From Polytrichum commune (taxonomy: Eukaryota; Streptophyta; Polytrichopsida; Polytrichales; Polytrichaceae), in NCBI GenBank assembly GCA_950295325.1, contig OX485803.1, positions 29,326,001-29,390,000 of the forward strand: 64,000 bases of DNA, written 5' to 3'. A program made the translations under genes and the position numbers. The notes under the pieces were generated by a model that did not search any database, had not been told where the DNA came from, and saw only the letters and a program-made list of their open reading frames with translations. Position 1 is the first letter of the stretch. Each line of letters starts with the position of its first letter. Below are positions 23,901-34,948 of the stretch, piece by piece.

Positions 23901-26900
23901 GCAATGAATGTTTTTAGACAGGTGTATGTACACTTGAGTTGAATTAAGACCACTCACTGTAACTATTTCATGGAAGCTTTTGAGGACGGCACTTTTTCTT
24001 TGTCTGTTTGTCTGCCTGAACGTCCAGGCTCATTCCACCTAAAAGCTATCGCCTTCCCCTGTATTGATATTTTTATACTTGCAATTTCACTTCCCTTTTA
24101 ATCTGCAGGACTGCTCTTTTATTCTTAGAACTTTCACTTTTGCATGTCTGTATATCAGATAAAATTCTATAAGCATTGTGACTACAATAGAATAAAAACA
24201 TGTGCACTCCTTGTGGATAGAAAGACCAAGAGGGTTTTGATTATTTATCACTTTGACACTCCTTCCTGATTAACAATGGATTATAGTAGACAAAGCTTGT
24301 ATCAATGTAGACCAATATACTGGCGGCCCTATGTAAGCACCTAGCAATACAAACTTATGTTCTGTTATATCTGTAAAAATGGAAATATTTTAAATGGGTC
24401 TTTGAAAGAAAGACATCTGAAAGTCACTCGAATAGTCCTCACATTAGAAGCTCCTGAGGATGTAAATGCTCTCGCGCTTCCCAATGCGTGGGCAAGGCAT
24501 GTCAGGCTGCGGGTAGAGGCGAGAGAAAATTCTTGCATATGAGAGTATCTCTCATGCATCCAACATAATTAGTTTTTGGGTTGATTTGACACCAGAATTA
24601 GCTTCAAAGATTCTGAATAATTATAGTCCAACTCATATGACATAAATTGGCTATAAATCTATAGAGATCAAGTTTTTAATGTTGGATGCACGAGAGGTAT
24701 GCTCATATACGAGAATTTTTTGTTGCCTCAGCCCGCAGCCCGACATGCCTTGCCCACGCATTGGGAAGCGCGAGCCCTCCAGGGCTTATAATGCCAGGCC
24801 TCAAATTGAGTCATTATGTTGGGATGTAGGATGACAAACATCTAAACTGGTTTCAAAATTGTTTGTTCTTTCACTGAGCTTGTCCATCCTGTTCTCTTTG
24901 GTCATGCAGGTGGCCCCGCAGCCTCACATGCAAGCTGCTTCCCCTCAAGTGGCAGTTCCTACAATACTCAATACCACACCAACATCGGGTCCTGCTAGTG
25001 GAAGTTTGCCAGTAGCAAGTGGTGTTACTGGAGTTCCTGGGTCTACGCAACCATTGCAAACATCGCAACCATCAATGCAGGTTCCAAGTGCTTCAGGAGG
25101 GTCAATGCCACAAAACATGGGTTCTAGAACACCTCAAAAAAAACCTGCTGTTGCTGTTGGCCAGAAGAAGCCAGGGGAAAGCATTCCTGCAGCTGCACAG
25201 CCTGCCAGGTGATCCTTCATAATTCTGAAGTCCTCTTAAGTTGAAAGTTTTTGACTGTCCCCATGAATTATCATGCACTGGTGATAGAATGCATTTAGGC
25301 TGACATGCTTTGTGGAGTTGCAGTAAGAAGCAGAAAACACAAGGAGGAGAGGCTGACCAGAGCATTGACCAACTCAATGATGTGACTGCTGTGAGTGGTG
25401 TAAATTTAAGGGTGAGTTTACTATTTCAAATAACAGTGATGTTTTCTGCTTGTCATGTTAAGTTTTTTGTATTAAGGGGCTGAAGGATGTATATATCATT
25501 TCAAAAGGCTTATTGTGTTGACCCTGCGCTTCTGTTATCTAATCTGCAGGAAGAGGAAGAGCAATTGTTGGTGGGTCCGAAGGAGGAAAGTCGAACCACA
25601 GAAGCCATGCGCAAGCTTGTTCAGGAGGAAGAAGAACGGTTATTCTTGGAGAGGAGGCCACTACGTGCCAAAGCCCAAGCTATTGGTATACAGTCTGCTT
25701 GAATTTTAGTGCCAGGAATCATGAATTAGGTTACATGTTATGCTTATGATGTTCTTTTCCTTTGTTGGACTTGTTCTGTGCTATAAGTGATGAGGGCTAG
25801 CAGTCATTGAACATTTCATTGTTTTTGTGAGTCATTTAATTCCAACAAAAGCCAGAACTGGGCCTTAGAGAAGACATGCTGAAGATGTGGCTAATATTGG
25901 TTGTGTTGGCAGCTACCAGCGGTGGTTTGAAAAGTTTGAGTGAAGATGTCGAACGATGTCTATCAATGGTCAGTCGTCTTTTCACTATGTAACTGTATAT
26001 GAATTATCTTCAGTGAAATTATTGTTCAAATTTATTATTCTAATGTTTTCAAAAACAACACATTCAGAATTTCTAATCTATCATAAGGCTTCTCTGAGAA
26101 CATGCTATGTTGTGTAGGACCTGACCTGCGTGGTATACATTGCAGTCTGCTGAGGAGCGTCTAAGGTCAATGTTGTACAAATTAATCAAATATTCTAAGC
26201 AGGTATTTATCACCATCATTTGTGATTGTATGGATTTAAATTATATGGACTTTTTCTCAATGTGCATGTTCTTATTCATACCTCTTGACAATCAGAAAAA
26301 GAAAAACTGTTCCAGGTTATATTAGTATTTATTGAGCAAAATTTGTAGTAGTGGAGACAAGTCGAGACAACTGATTTTATGAAGACAGTCAGATTGATCT
26401 AGTGTTTGTCAGAAACAACTCACTTATCTCTATGGACATATGTTTGGTGGGCATGTCAGCGTTGTGATGTAGAAAAAGATAAACACCCAATCCTTGTTAC
26501 ATCGGATCCTCGTAGGCAAGTCCTTCTGATCAAGAAGAAAGAGAAGGAGGCCATGGAGAAGAGACAGGCAGAAGAAAATGAACGTTTACGAAAATTGAAT
26601 GAGGTAATACATCTTCTTAATGCTGGTATTATCTATAGATTATTGGTACAGCACATGACCCTTGCATATATTGTGGTTGCATCAAAGTCGTCTTGACCTT
26701 CTCTCCACAAGCTTGAAGGCTTGTCTTCTTTAGTGTGCTCTGTAAACCTAGAATTGAAAATTATCCCATAGATTCATAGTAGCATTCATAGTGCACAAGT
26801 TGGGACTTAGCAACAAGGGCTTCTGTTCACTGGGTCTACTAACAAGATAAGAAGTTAGCTGCATGTAAAGAACCCCCAAAGTTAGGCGCTACTGATTGTA

Positions 26901-28937
26901 CCTTCATTCACTTTAGTTGGGATATACCTTGCAAATAAGCAGACGATTCCTGGCCTAAGAATCCCATGTACAAGGAATTAATGTACTTCAGAATCTTATA
27001 TATCAAAAAGAGTAGAGTGAATATTTGTCCCTTGATACTTTTGGTGTATCATGGCTGCAAAAAACCACAGGGAGGTGGCCAGATGGAGTTCATATAGATA
27101 GTATCTAAGCATTTTTATTAAACAGGCAGGGTTTCAAATTGTGTGAAGTTGGTTCAATGTGCCATGAAGAAAATCATGTTTTAGTTGTAAATATGATCAA
27201 GACAGACATTTCTATGGACGAAAACCTATCAACGCATCCTCTCTGGATTTGATTCTCCAACTTGATTTTGTTGATGGTTATTAGATGAACCTGCCATATG
27301 AGTAGCCTCAACATTATCCTTTTTAGGTCACTGCTCATTTGGATGGATGTGTCTACAAGATGGAAGTTGTGCTTATCTTCACAACTGTAGTAGGTGATGT
27401 AGGATAAGATGCATTAGTAGTGTCTATCTTATTCACCATGATGCTAACTGTGATGACAGAAAAAAGATAAGGGAGCCGATGGTGACAATGACGATTTGAG
27501 ACAGAAGGCACAGAAGGTATCCTTCTGTATGAATTAGTTTTGGAATTTTTGAAGCTCCTGTGAAGGCCCCATCATCCTTCAGTGAATTGATTAAAATCTC
27601 AATCAGGTGGTCATTGTTGAAATCATGTGTATGTGCTTGTGGGTGGCAGTTTTGTGAAATCTTTCCCTTTTAATTTTGTCTAATCTTCATCCTCCTGCAC
27701 ATGGGATTGAATAGGCACAACAAGAAGAAGATGACAAAATGAGAGCCAAGGCTGCTAATGTAGCAGCACGAGCTGCAGTTGGAGCAACTGACATGCTGTC
27801 AAAATGGACAATGATGGCAGCTCAAGGCCTGGCCAAACGTCAGGGTGGTGATACAGGTGATTTTGTGTAGGAAGAAGTGTTACAAATCACTCTGTGGCGG
27901 TGATATCAAAATACAATTAGCTGGCTCAAATCTTTCAATGAGTGGAATGGTTCTTAACGGTGTTAACTGTGTGGGGTTGCCTTTGTGTTATGAGAATCGG
28001 TTGTACTAAAAAGCAAATGTATTGTAGACTTATTTAATTGTGGGATGAATTTCTGAGGTTTCAGATGCAAATTGCTGCAAACTAGAGGATTGTTGATATG
28101 AGTTCTGTGAAGACCTTTTCACAACAAGTAATCCTATAAGCCTGCAAAAATAAAAAGCTGCAATGAAACTCTCTTCCATGTATCTGTTCAATGGGAGATG
28201 TTCACAACACTCAGATGGTTTGGGAGGGTTTTGTATTTGCAGCCAATGATGCTGGGCGGGCTGGCACCACTGAGGAAGCAGCAGGTGGGCGGGATCAAGA
28301 CCGACGACAAGAGAATGGGGAACAAGTAAAAGCCTCAGGTCCTGGCCGACCAGATACAGATGGCGATGGTCCCTCTGGGTCCACTCTTGCGGGCAGGCCC
28401 CCAGGTATATTTATTGCTCTTTTATAGACAGTATGACTCACTTGATTGCAACTGATTCTCTTGTCTGAAGTAGTGCTGTATGGTGGTATGCTGACCTCCA
28501 TTCTCATTAGGTAGCTGGTGCAAAAATGGTCACTTTAAGCGCTAAGCATAGATACTATCATACGATTTAAAATTTTAAATGAATCTCCTTAGCAATTGAC
28601 AGGCGATTCTGACACACAAAAAAGGCTTTGTGCTCAGTATCAAGAAAATCTGTTAATAGAAAGGCGTATGTAGGATTTTGGTTATCAATGAGGATTCTAT
28701 CAGTGGAAATTCTGTGTCTCACTCGTGACTTTTTTGTTGTCAGGCCCTGGACCAGGAGCCGGGAGGGGGGGAGGTCTACGAAGGACAGGCACAGGTCAGG
28801 CAGGAAGGCAACCGCGCACCATTACCCTGAAAGATGTGATAGCCCTACTTGAGAGAGAACCACGAATGTCAAAATCACCTCTTTTGTATCGCCTGTATGA
28901 ACGGGAAAGGAAGTTAGAAGTCTCAAGAAGAATGTAG
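16887..28937 (+). CDS. TAF4: Transcription initiation factor TFIID subunit 4 (TAF4), 18 exons
   Basis: TAF4 is a core TFIID subunit that pairs with TAF12 through a histone fold and contacts activators in the nucleus. Exons, all GT-AG with phases that fit: 16887-16934, 17767-17968, 18417-18769, 19104-19203, 20465-21003, 21755-22015, 22274-22690, 22874-23098, 24910-25208, 25324-25411, 25550-25685, 25913-25968, 26146-26202, 26460-26603, 27460-27516, 27715-27856, 28243-28404, 28744-28937. They give 1159 residues. The third exon could start at 18423 instead (two residues fewer). Features: Ala run near residue 45, short polyQ ~125-147, RST domain ~169-234 ([10 protein letters not shown] to QMHMKA), long Q-rich tract ~333-409, a charged EEEE helix ~528-560, and the conserved TAF4 C-terminal domain ~815-1155 ([40 protein letters not shown]). 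The start is the first ATG of the short first exon. The RST domain is the plant TAF4/RCD1/SRO signature. Confidence 0.93.
17275..17766 (+). repeat. Tandem duplication in TAF4 intron 1, including the 3' splice site
   Basis: Copy 1 (about 17275-17496) and copy 2 (about 17510-17766) share TTTAGACGGGGT or TTTTAGACGGGGT, then tcactttgccc, then GAATTCTGCCTCAAGG, then GGAATAAGGTGGAGTGGAAAG, and both end in ttgtcacag followed by GATGA. The second TTGTCACAG is the acceptor of exon 2; the first, ending at 17496, is a duplicated decoy. Copy 2 also holds a run of seven to eight GGGAA units at about 17673-17712. A TCC microsatellite lies at about 16971-17008. Confidence 0.85.
19800..19890 (+). repeat. Minisatellite in TAF4 intron 4
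   Basis: About five head-to-tail copies of an ~18-bp unit, AAATTCCAGACTCTTC, with small changes. The intron lies just after the RST-encoding exon 4. Confidence 0.85.
19955..20160 (-). mobile_element. Ty1/copia pol remnant in TAF4 intron 4
   Basis: Read on the minus strand, the intron encodes a decayed copia RNase H end: LTFRYCRT, a stop, then [13 protein letters not shown] and LGVCDL. The ADIFTK-LP and LGV-DL pattern is the well-known C-terminus of plant copia polyproteins. It is an old fragment, opposite to the host gene; flanking LTRs were not resolved. Confidence 0.6.
24447..24785. mobile_element. Foldback MITE with ~110-bp inverted arms in TAF4 intron 8
   Basis: The left arm (24447 to about 24563) and the right arm (about 24683 to 24785) are inverted copies sharing cgcgcttcccaatgcgtggg (20 bp), gcaaggcatgtc and the inner tgcatccaacatt or -ataa. 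TTA flanks the pair at 24444-24446 and 24786-24788. The last bases of the arms match imperfectly, so exact ends and superfamily are tentative. In the TAF4 transcript the arms would form a hairpin of about 100 bp with a ~120-base loop. Confidence 0.75.
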
Positions 28938-31900
28938 GCTCATAATATATATGGGGTACATTTTCCCCCATTTGAACAGCGTAGCGTAGACTAAGAAATT
29001 TTGTGATGCACAGATTGGTTGGCAGGGTGTCCTCGCTCTATATCTTGCACCAATTCAGCTGTTTCACTTTTCTTCCTGCAAGCAATTTGAGCTCAGGATA
29101 TTGCCTGGTCTGAGGTGATGTTGGATGAATCAATATGGTTGACATATCCCAGCACTTGGGGTATACTTGTAAAAACAAGTCACATTGACATCTATAACAC
29201 ACATGTCTCTTGAGTCCCTATTTTTATGAGCCATAGTGAACTATTTGGAGTCAAGAAATCTTGCAGTCATTAGAGGGTTCAGAGATTTCTATTCAGAGTA
29301 TCTCAACTTTGCCGATCTGTGCTTGATGAGCACAATAGAGTCTATATGTTTTGAAGCAACGGACTTGTTTTTGGCAATTTTGGAGCATAACATGCTCTCA
29401 AAATGAAGCTGGTCGATTGTTGTTGAATTGGAAGATGACATACTTGGCCACTACAACTTTGTGATCCTCCAAGAAATCAGATAGCAGTGGATTCTACCCT
29501 TGTTTGTGGACAGGTATAGATGGCACCCGAGGATCTGTGACTACCATTACCCCTTAATAATGTCCTGATTCCAAAATGCACTAATGTACATCAATTGTGG
29601 ACATCACAGTTGTGTTAACATTATAGCCATTGAATCTAACAGACTCGATGACCTTGGAAATTGTGAAGGGCTAGAGATGTAATGATATGGAAACAAATGT
29701 GACAGCCTGAGTTCCAATATGAGGATGCCCTGCATTAAGAGTGGGCTTGAAGGGTGTTTATAACGTTATTGATTTCTTCTGGAAATGTTTCAAGTGAATA
29801 TCCAGCTTATAAATTCAGAATGGTCTTTCATAGACTGGCGCTGCATTGGGAGGTTAAGAAATACAAGAAAAGATGTGTTAAAATATGTACACACAACTTT
29901 TTTACATGACTGGCCTTTGTAGTCACTTCTAAGACAGAAAAAAAACAATAATTAGTTGAGGTAAGGTAGAGGGTGCTTAAACCAACACTTTTAGCGGCTT
30001 AGCCTATTTTTGGAGTCCATTTGAATTGGTGGCATGCATGATTGGCTTAGCATATTGGCTTAGACATAGTAGAAACTAAAATCAAATAAATTGCACATCA
30101 TATGGATGTACTACAAATTCTTAAAGTCGCTTACCCCTAGTTTTCTAAATCCGTCCCTAGACCTCTACTTTTTCCATTGCAAACAACTCCCAAAATTGTC
30201 TTGGCAATTGTCCAAAATTGCTCTCATTTACACCCTAAATCGACCTTGTTTTCTCTCAAAATTGTCCCCACTTTTTGTAAAAGTTGTCCCACACTAAAAC
30301 CAACTTTCCACCCAATAAAAATTTGAGCTCTTATAAATTTTGCATGTGAGACCTTAATAAATACATATAATAAGTAAGCCACCCATCCCTAGCTACGTTC
30401 CAATTTTGCTCAACTCCTATCCCACTTTTGTCCAGAACCAACCCTGCATTTTCCCAAAACCACCCTGCTTTTTGCCCAAATCCGCTTTCGCTTTGGGCTG
30501 GAGACATTTGCATGGTTTAAGGTGTGTTCCGGGTATGAGACTAGGAGGAATTTATACGTGTTGCTTTTGGGTGGGGTGTTGGAAATATAGTAGCGACCTC
30601 TAAAGTAAAAGATAACGCCCGTACATATGTACCGGCATGAATGTGAGCCCGTTGACCTAATATTAATCACGATTGCCATGATGTAGTATTAGGTGTTATG
30701 CCTCTTTTAGCGACCTCTACCTTAGTACTGAACTCTTGAAAGCCTTGCTTAGTCATACAACACATCACTCATCAAATTCTTACCAAATGTAGTCTTTGTT
30801 GAAATATCAAAATTTTGAGGTTTCACTATCCTCAAATGCACACATGGATTTCTATGGGTAGCTTGTTGGAAATTTCTTGAAAATAATTACCACGTAAATT
30901 CTACATTAAATTACACTATAGGCATGAGATGCCAATGAAATGGAGAACTGGAGAGGACACAGAAGAAAGAAATGAGAGGGCATTGACATCTAGTAATTAA
31001 TTGGCTATTAATTACCAGATCATGTCACCCATTTGCATTTGTCTTCGTAAACTAAAACACAAACTTAGAAACCAATCCTTGATGAATCCATTATGTAGAC
31101 CTCGCACAACATTGCTAAGCCTCATGTTCCCTCACCCTTTCGAAGTAAAAGAGAGGCTACATTCTATGGGGACCTTGCCGTGACCCTAAGACTTAGGTTG
31201 GCGTTTTGTGAGAATCATACCATGTTTATTCCTAGCTCTTAGATGTTTTATTCTTTTGTCTAAGGTGAGCAAGCATGCGGCTTGTGCCCCCTTCCCACTT
31301 GACTTTAGCTTAGCCTAAAAGTTCGTTCTATAAACACAGCCTTCACACCATCGATGGTGTTGTCTAGTCTCAAGCCTAGTTGGCAAAGGATGTGGCATGG
31401 TTTAAAAGCAGAGGTTTTAAGCCTCAAGCACTGACCCTCCCATCGGAACATGGAGATGAGGCAAGAATGCAAGACCTTTGAAAGTGTCGCCTTCAGCCTT
31501 TGTGATTACTTGCTTTCAGTCTTAGCGTTGAGGGCACGAGGAGCTCCGTTAATAAGAACCGATGGTGAGATGGATGAGTGGTAAGGCATTTGGGGATGGG
31601 ATAAAAATGATCTAACATGTCGTTGCTCGGTAGATGAAACAATGAGTATGTGCGAAAGCTATTTAATTAAAACCAACTCGAAAATCACTGGAGCAAGTTC
31701 ATGTAGGTGCACCGGGATAGCCGGGTGCCTCCACTATAATCGAGAGAGCTTTACACAATTTTAAAGGAATACTTTGGTTATTTGGTAAAGCTATGTGGGG
31801 ATGGGCCTTTAGCAGTGTCATGCATGTGTGTAACACCTTGTTTATTCATTATATTCATATTTGGGTGGGTGATGTCCACAAACACTCAATACAAGCACTA

Positions 31901-32187
31901 GACAACCTCAAAATACCCCCAAGTGAGAATAAAAAAACTTATGAAACACATACATTAAATAACCATAAAATACCTCACATATTTGGATCTAAACAAAAGA
32001 AAGTTAGACTACAAACAAGCTCCACCATAGGAGGACAACTCCTTCCAAATCAACAAGGAGCCCACCCTCTAAAAGGAAGGAAGTAACCTTACCTTGAAGC
32101 TTGGTAAAACATGATCAAGGTCAGGAAAAACGGGCTCCCATTCATGTCGGTGTGCAAACACATCAATGTTATTTTTATTTTATTTAT
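28938..32187. other. Intergenic DNA between TAF4 and the SINE, no gene recognised
   Basis: The first few hundred bases presumably hold the TAF4 3' UTR. The rest shows only short frames without domains or splice logic. Confidence 0.5.
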
Positions 32188-32194
32188 TTATTTG

Positions 32195-32579
32195 AATGGG
32201 AGGCTTAAACCCAAGGGAACTGCGAGGTTAAGTTGCCTAAGGCTGGAATAAAACTTAGATGGGTGACTTTCCTAGCACTTGGTTTCCAGTGCACCCTACC
32301 ACCTGTGATCCACCCAATTCTAGTGGGGGTATCCATGTGAATTGGATATTTTAAACCAACCATGTGGGAGCCTAGGGGCCCGCCCTTGGGAGAGATAGGT
32401 GTCAGCCAACCTATCTATGCCCTTTCAAGGTGTTCATCTTTGAAAGAAGGAAATCATTGGGGGTCCTCTAATTCTCGTAATGCTCATTTCAAGATTACAT
32501 ATAGACTTAAACCAACTAAAAAATGAAGCAACAACATAGTTCATGCCGGTGGCAACATCAAAATTGTCTTTCTTTCTTC
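32195..32579 (+). mobile_element. 5S-rRNA-derived SINE, copy 1
   Basis: The head, about 32212-32290, aligns with the 3' two thirds of 5S rRNA: GAACTGCGAGGTTAAG, then CTTAGATGGGTGAC (5S C-box region), then cagtgcaccc at the 5S 3' end. A ~230-bp body follows that is shared with the copy at 45336-45706 (gagcctaggggc, agataggtg, cctctaat, attacatatagac, ggcaacat), and a T/C-rich tail. TTATTTG flanks the element at 32188-32194 and 32580-32586. The first bases of the 5S part are missing. Confidence 0.78.
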
Positions 32580-32586
32580 TTATTTG

Positions 32587-34195
32587 CACTTGGAGCGGAT
32601 GAAGAAATAAAAAAGAAGCAAGAAGAGGTTGTTAGCATTTTGATAAATTCATCGGCTATTTAATTACTAGATCATGTCACATGTTTCCGTTCCTCTTTAT
32701 GAAATTGAAACAAGATTTTCAACCAATCCATCAATGTAAGCGGGCCTTTCATGGTTACTTTTCTTATTTAAACAATTGTATTGCAACACTGTGTGGTTTG
32801 GTGTGGTTGTAAGGACATACACCAAAAACACATGTGTTTAAAAGAGAATGGACTATGTGCTCAAAACATACTAACCACTGTAGGCTCAATAATCAACGTA
32901 ATTGGAATGGAGGGGGGGGGACCTATATGACCATTTAATGTCACCGGGAATGTTCACTTTGACAATGATCAAGACATGAGCTTCGAAAAATATGAGGAAA
33001 ATGGCTATCAACATGTTTTAGAATTGGCAATCATCTCATATTGATTATGTCTTCCACAACCTACGAGAAGGGGGTGTAGAGCTCAAAATGACCATTTAAC
33101 ACTTGCTAACTTTAGGCATAGCCCCTGAGATGTCCTCGCCCTAGGCATGAGAATAATACATCTAAGGGTTGGGAACAACATGTTGTGATTGAAAAAGATG
33201 ACAACCTAAGTCTTAGTGCCACGGTGACGTCCCCATGGAACATGACATCTAATTCATTTAGAAAGGGTGAGGGTGTACAAGGCTTAGTAACGTTATGTCA
33301 TTGTGCGTATTAAACACCTTTTTTTGAACTTTTTTATTATATTCAATAAGCAATGTGTTTTTGCCCCAATATGGACTCCTTGGAGATTCAAAAGATGACT
33401 CGAAAAAGAGGAAAGAAGTTTGAGGTGTTAACTGGTATTGATTTGGTATAAAGGTGAATGCATGGTGTTAATAACCAACATCAATAATGATGTTAAAAAC
33501 TATCCCATGAGTTTCAAAAACATAATACCAAGCAAAGATTTATATTTGCTGGGTATGTCAAGGTGAGAGAATCTTTGGATACCCAAGTTATTAGTTGGGT
33601 CAGTATCATTCTAAACCCTATTGACCTGGGACAATTTTTCCTAGGTATGAAAGTTCTTGCATTGTATATAGACCCACAAAGTATTGCGGAAAAAAACACT
33701 ATCAAATACGCATACCCTACTCATATCAAAAATTAATAAAAATGAAATTCTCATTATAGATACCTAAATGGTAAAAAGGAAGAAGATGATACTATAATTA
33801 TTCGTAAAGTCCTTCAAAGAGGGACGAAACCATGGGTTACATCCTTCTTTGAATTTTTTTTAATCAAGAGCTCGTTAGCTCACTGTGTATTGGAGGCTAT
33901 TTTGAAACTTGGAAACTTTTGGACCTCTTCTTTCCACCTCTTAAACGTTAAGAGGATTTTAAGATCTAAAATAAGGTATGCACAGGGGACCCATTGTCCT
34001 AGATCCCGGATCAACCTACGCGTGGTTGGCTTTACCTGCCCATCCTAGTAGGACAAGCTAGAAAGTTGGTTCTTAATAGCCCAACCCTACTCTTTGTGTA
34101 TGGTAATCTAAGCAGTAAGAAAACTTGAGTGACTTTGTGTTAATCCTCATAAACTCGGTGTTTGGGACTAAATGCATGGTTTCATCTACTTTTTC
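32587..34195. other. Intergenic, nothing recognised
   Basis: No coding or RNA signal; a C/G homopolymer stretch occurs near 32912-32920. Confidence 0.5.
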
Positions 34196-34198
34196 TTA

Positions 34199-34567
34199 GG
34201 CCTGATTCACATGGGGTCCCAAGTTCCAAGTCCCACTCATGTTATCAACCCAACATGAAGGCAAAGTCCCAACTTTTAAACCTCAAGAAACCTATAAAGA
34301 AATGATTAAGTATCATTAAAATCGGATCTAGAATATTTTATGCAAAAGTATTCGTGGGACTAGTGTTAAGAATCGGGTCTAGCTTTTTGCTCGACCCAAC
34401 CCTCAACACAAGTCCCAAGCCTCACCTCCAAAAATGTTGCCATGCAGGCATTCATGTCATACTTGGGACTTAGGACTTGGGATCCCCTGTCCCAACTTCA
34501 ATGCTCTCAACGGTTGAGATTGCATGGATTGACCTCTAGTGACTTGGGAGCCCATGTGAACCGGCCC
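34199..34567. mobile_element. Tourist-like MITE in the RH50 upstream region
   Basis: The 369-bp element has inverted ends: left GGCCTGATTCACATGG, right (reversed) GGGCCGGTTCACATGGG, both continuing to TCCCAAGT. It is flanked by TTA at 34196-34198 and 34568-34570, the PIF/Harbinger signature. It ends about 380 bp before the RH50 ATG, so it may lie in that promoter. Confidence 0.75.
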
Positions 34568-34948
34568 TTACTTTACAAATAACTCTACTAGACCAACACT
34601 GCCGCATGTTGGCAGTTAGGAAGAGAGAGATGGACTCGACGGCTGAGCCTTATCCAAACTCTTACGAAGCACACTCTTGAGTCTCTGTTTCTGTCTGTCT
34701 CTCTCTCTTGGCGACGTGAAGTGGTTGACGGAACAATTTGAAATGCCTCCTCTCAGGTCACGCAGATGACTCAGCTTACCACGCATCATCCCTCTCACAT
34801 TCCCATTTCAATTCTGCAATGCGAAACTGAGCCAACAAAAAAATTCACAGACCTCGCACCATTGCAATTCGGAGGAACTCTCATCAGCTGAGCAACGATT
34901 TAGAGTGTGTTAGTATAGGGTAGGGTAGGGTTAGGTAGGGTTTGAGCG

